A stretch of DNA of 64,000 bases from Meghimatium bilineatum (Eukaryota; Mollusca; Gastropoda; Stylommatophora; Philomycidae), in assembly GCA_034231615.1 (NCBI GenBank), contig CM067298.1, positions 21,147,478 to 21,211,477 on the forward strand, given 5' to 3'. Below the pieces are notes generated by a model. The model had not been told where the DNA came from, made no database searches, and was given only the letters and a program-made list of their open reading frames with translations. A program made the position numbers and the translations under genes. Positions within the stretch are counted from its first letter, which is position 1, and each line of letters opens with the position of its first letter. This document shows, piece by piece, positions 63,800 to 64,000 of the stretch.

Positions 63800-64000
63800 G
63801 TTCCCATGGCCCAAAAGGTAAGTAAAGAATAGCCATACTGTTTACCTTACTCCACCGAAGACGGATGTGTCGGGCCATTGGCGCAAATAGAACGGCGACA
63901 ACGCATTTCCGTTCTCTGGACTACATCTTGCTGGAAATCTAGTAGGAATATGGTCCTGCTACAAAGGAGATCCATCGGGAGTATGAGAATGAATGCTGAT
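63800..64000 (+). repeat. SINE2 head joined to SINE1
   Basis: 63806-63853 is a SINE2 head (CATGGCCCAAAAGGTAAGTA, TAGCCATACTGTTTACCTTA); 63855-64000 is a forward SINE1 (CCGAAGACGGATGTGTCGGG), cut by the window edge in its tail. Confidence 0.7.

Overview
This window is animal genomic DNA, AT-rich and crowded with repeats. It carries parts of three spliced protein-coding genes. The introns have canonical GT..AG ends, and the recognisable proteins (a ZZZ3 orthologue, a TspanC8 tetraspanin and a C2H2 zinc-finger protein) are metazoan. The many LINE and SINE families, a Helitron piece, a Merlin-like piece and TTAA-flanked piggyBac-type elements fit a marine invertebrate. A lophotrochozoan such as a mollusc or annelid is my best guess, but the sequence alone does not settle the species.

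Layout. From 1 to about 16.97 kb, on the minus strand, lies a ZZZ3-like gene (subunit of the ATAC histone acetyltransferase complex). Six coding exons run from 13281 down to 377, and the ZZ zinc finger lies beyond the left edge. A likely non-coding first exon ends at 16848. About 100 to 200 bp away on the plus strand, a non-coding exon ending at 17101 starts a C2H2 zinc-finger gene (coding exons 18171-18779 and 26580-28814, 947 residues, 15 fingers). The two genes appear to share a bidirectional promoter. From 28.8 to 37.4 kb is an intergenic stretch of LINE, SINE, MITE and Helitron debris. From 37.4 to 55.9 kb, on the plus strand, is a complete Tspan33-like tetraspanin gene in seven coding exons. 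All six of its introns are in phase 0, and intron 5 holds a 1-kb array of a 54-bp minisatellite. From 56 to 64 kb I see only transposon relics, a 62-bp tandem array and SINEs.

Repeats explain most of the remaining sequence. There are: (a) a piggyBac-type non-autonomous family with TTAA duplications (938-1821, 11546-12217, 52325-53222, 57523-58420 and a diverged relative at 47899), two of them checked against related unoccupied sequence inside the window; (b) SINE1 (158 bp, about 17 copies) and SINE2 (about 280 bp, about 13 copies), which share a 3' module and a GAA-rich tail; (c) several LINE families, most as 5'-truncated C-terminal pieces, one with an intact RNase H reading frame (22993-24066); (d) pogo-like 165-270 bp MITEs; (e) a roughly 700-bp dispersed repeat with internal amplification. 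The most unusual structure is a nearly perfect 120-bp-arm palindrome (41760-42022) inserted in a LINE with a 13-bp target duplication. I saw no convincing retrovirus, LTR element or Polinton. The three host genes do not form an obvious pathway together: two are nuclear regulators and one is a membrane scaffold.
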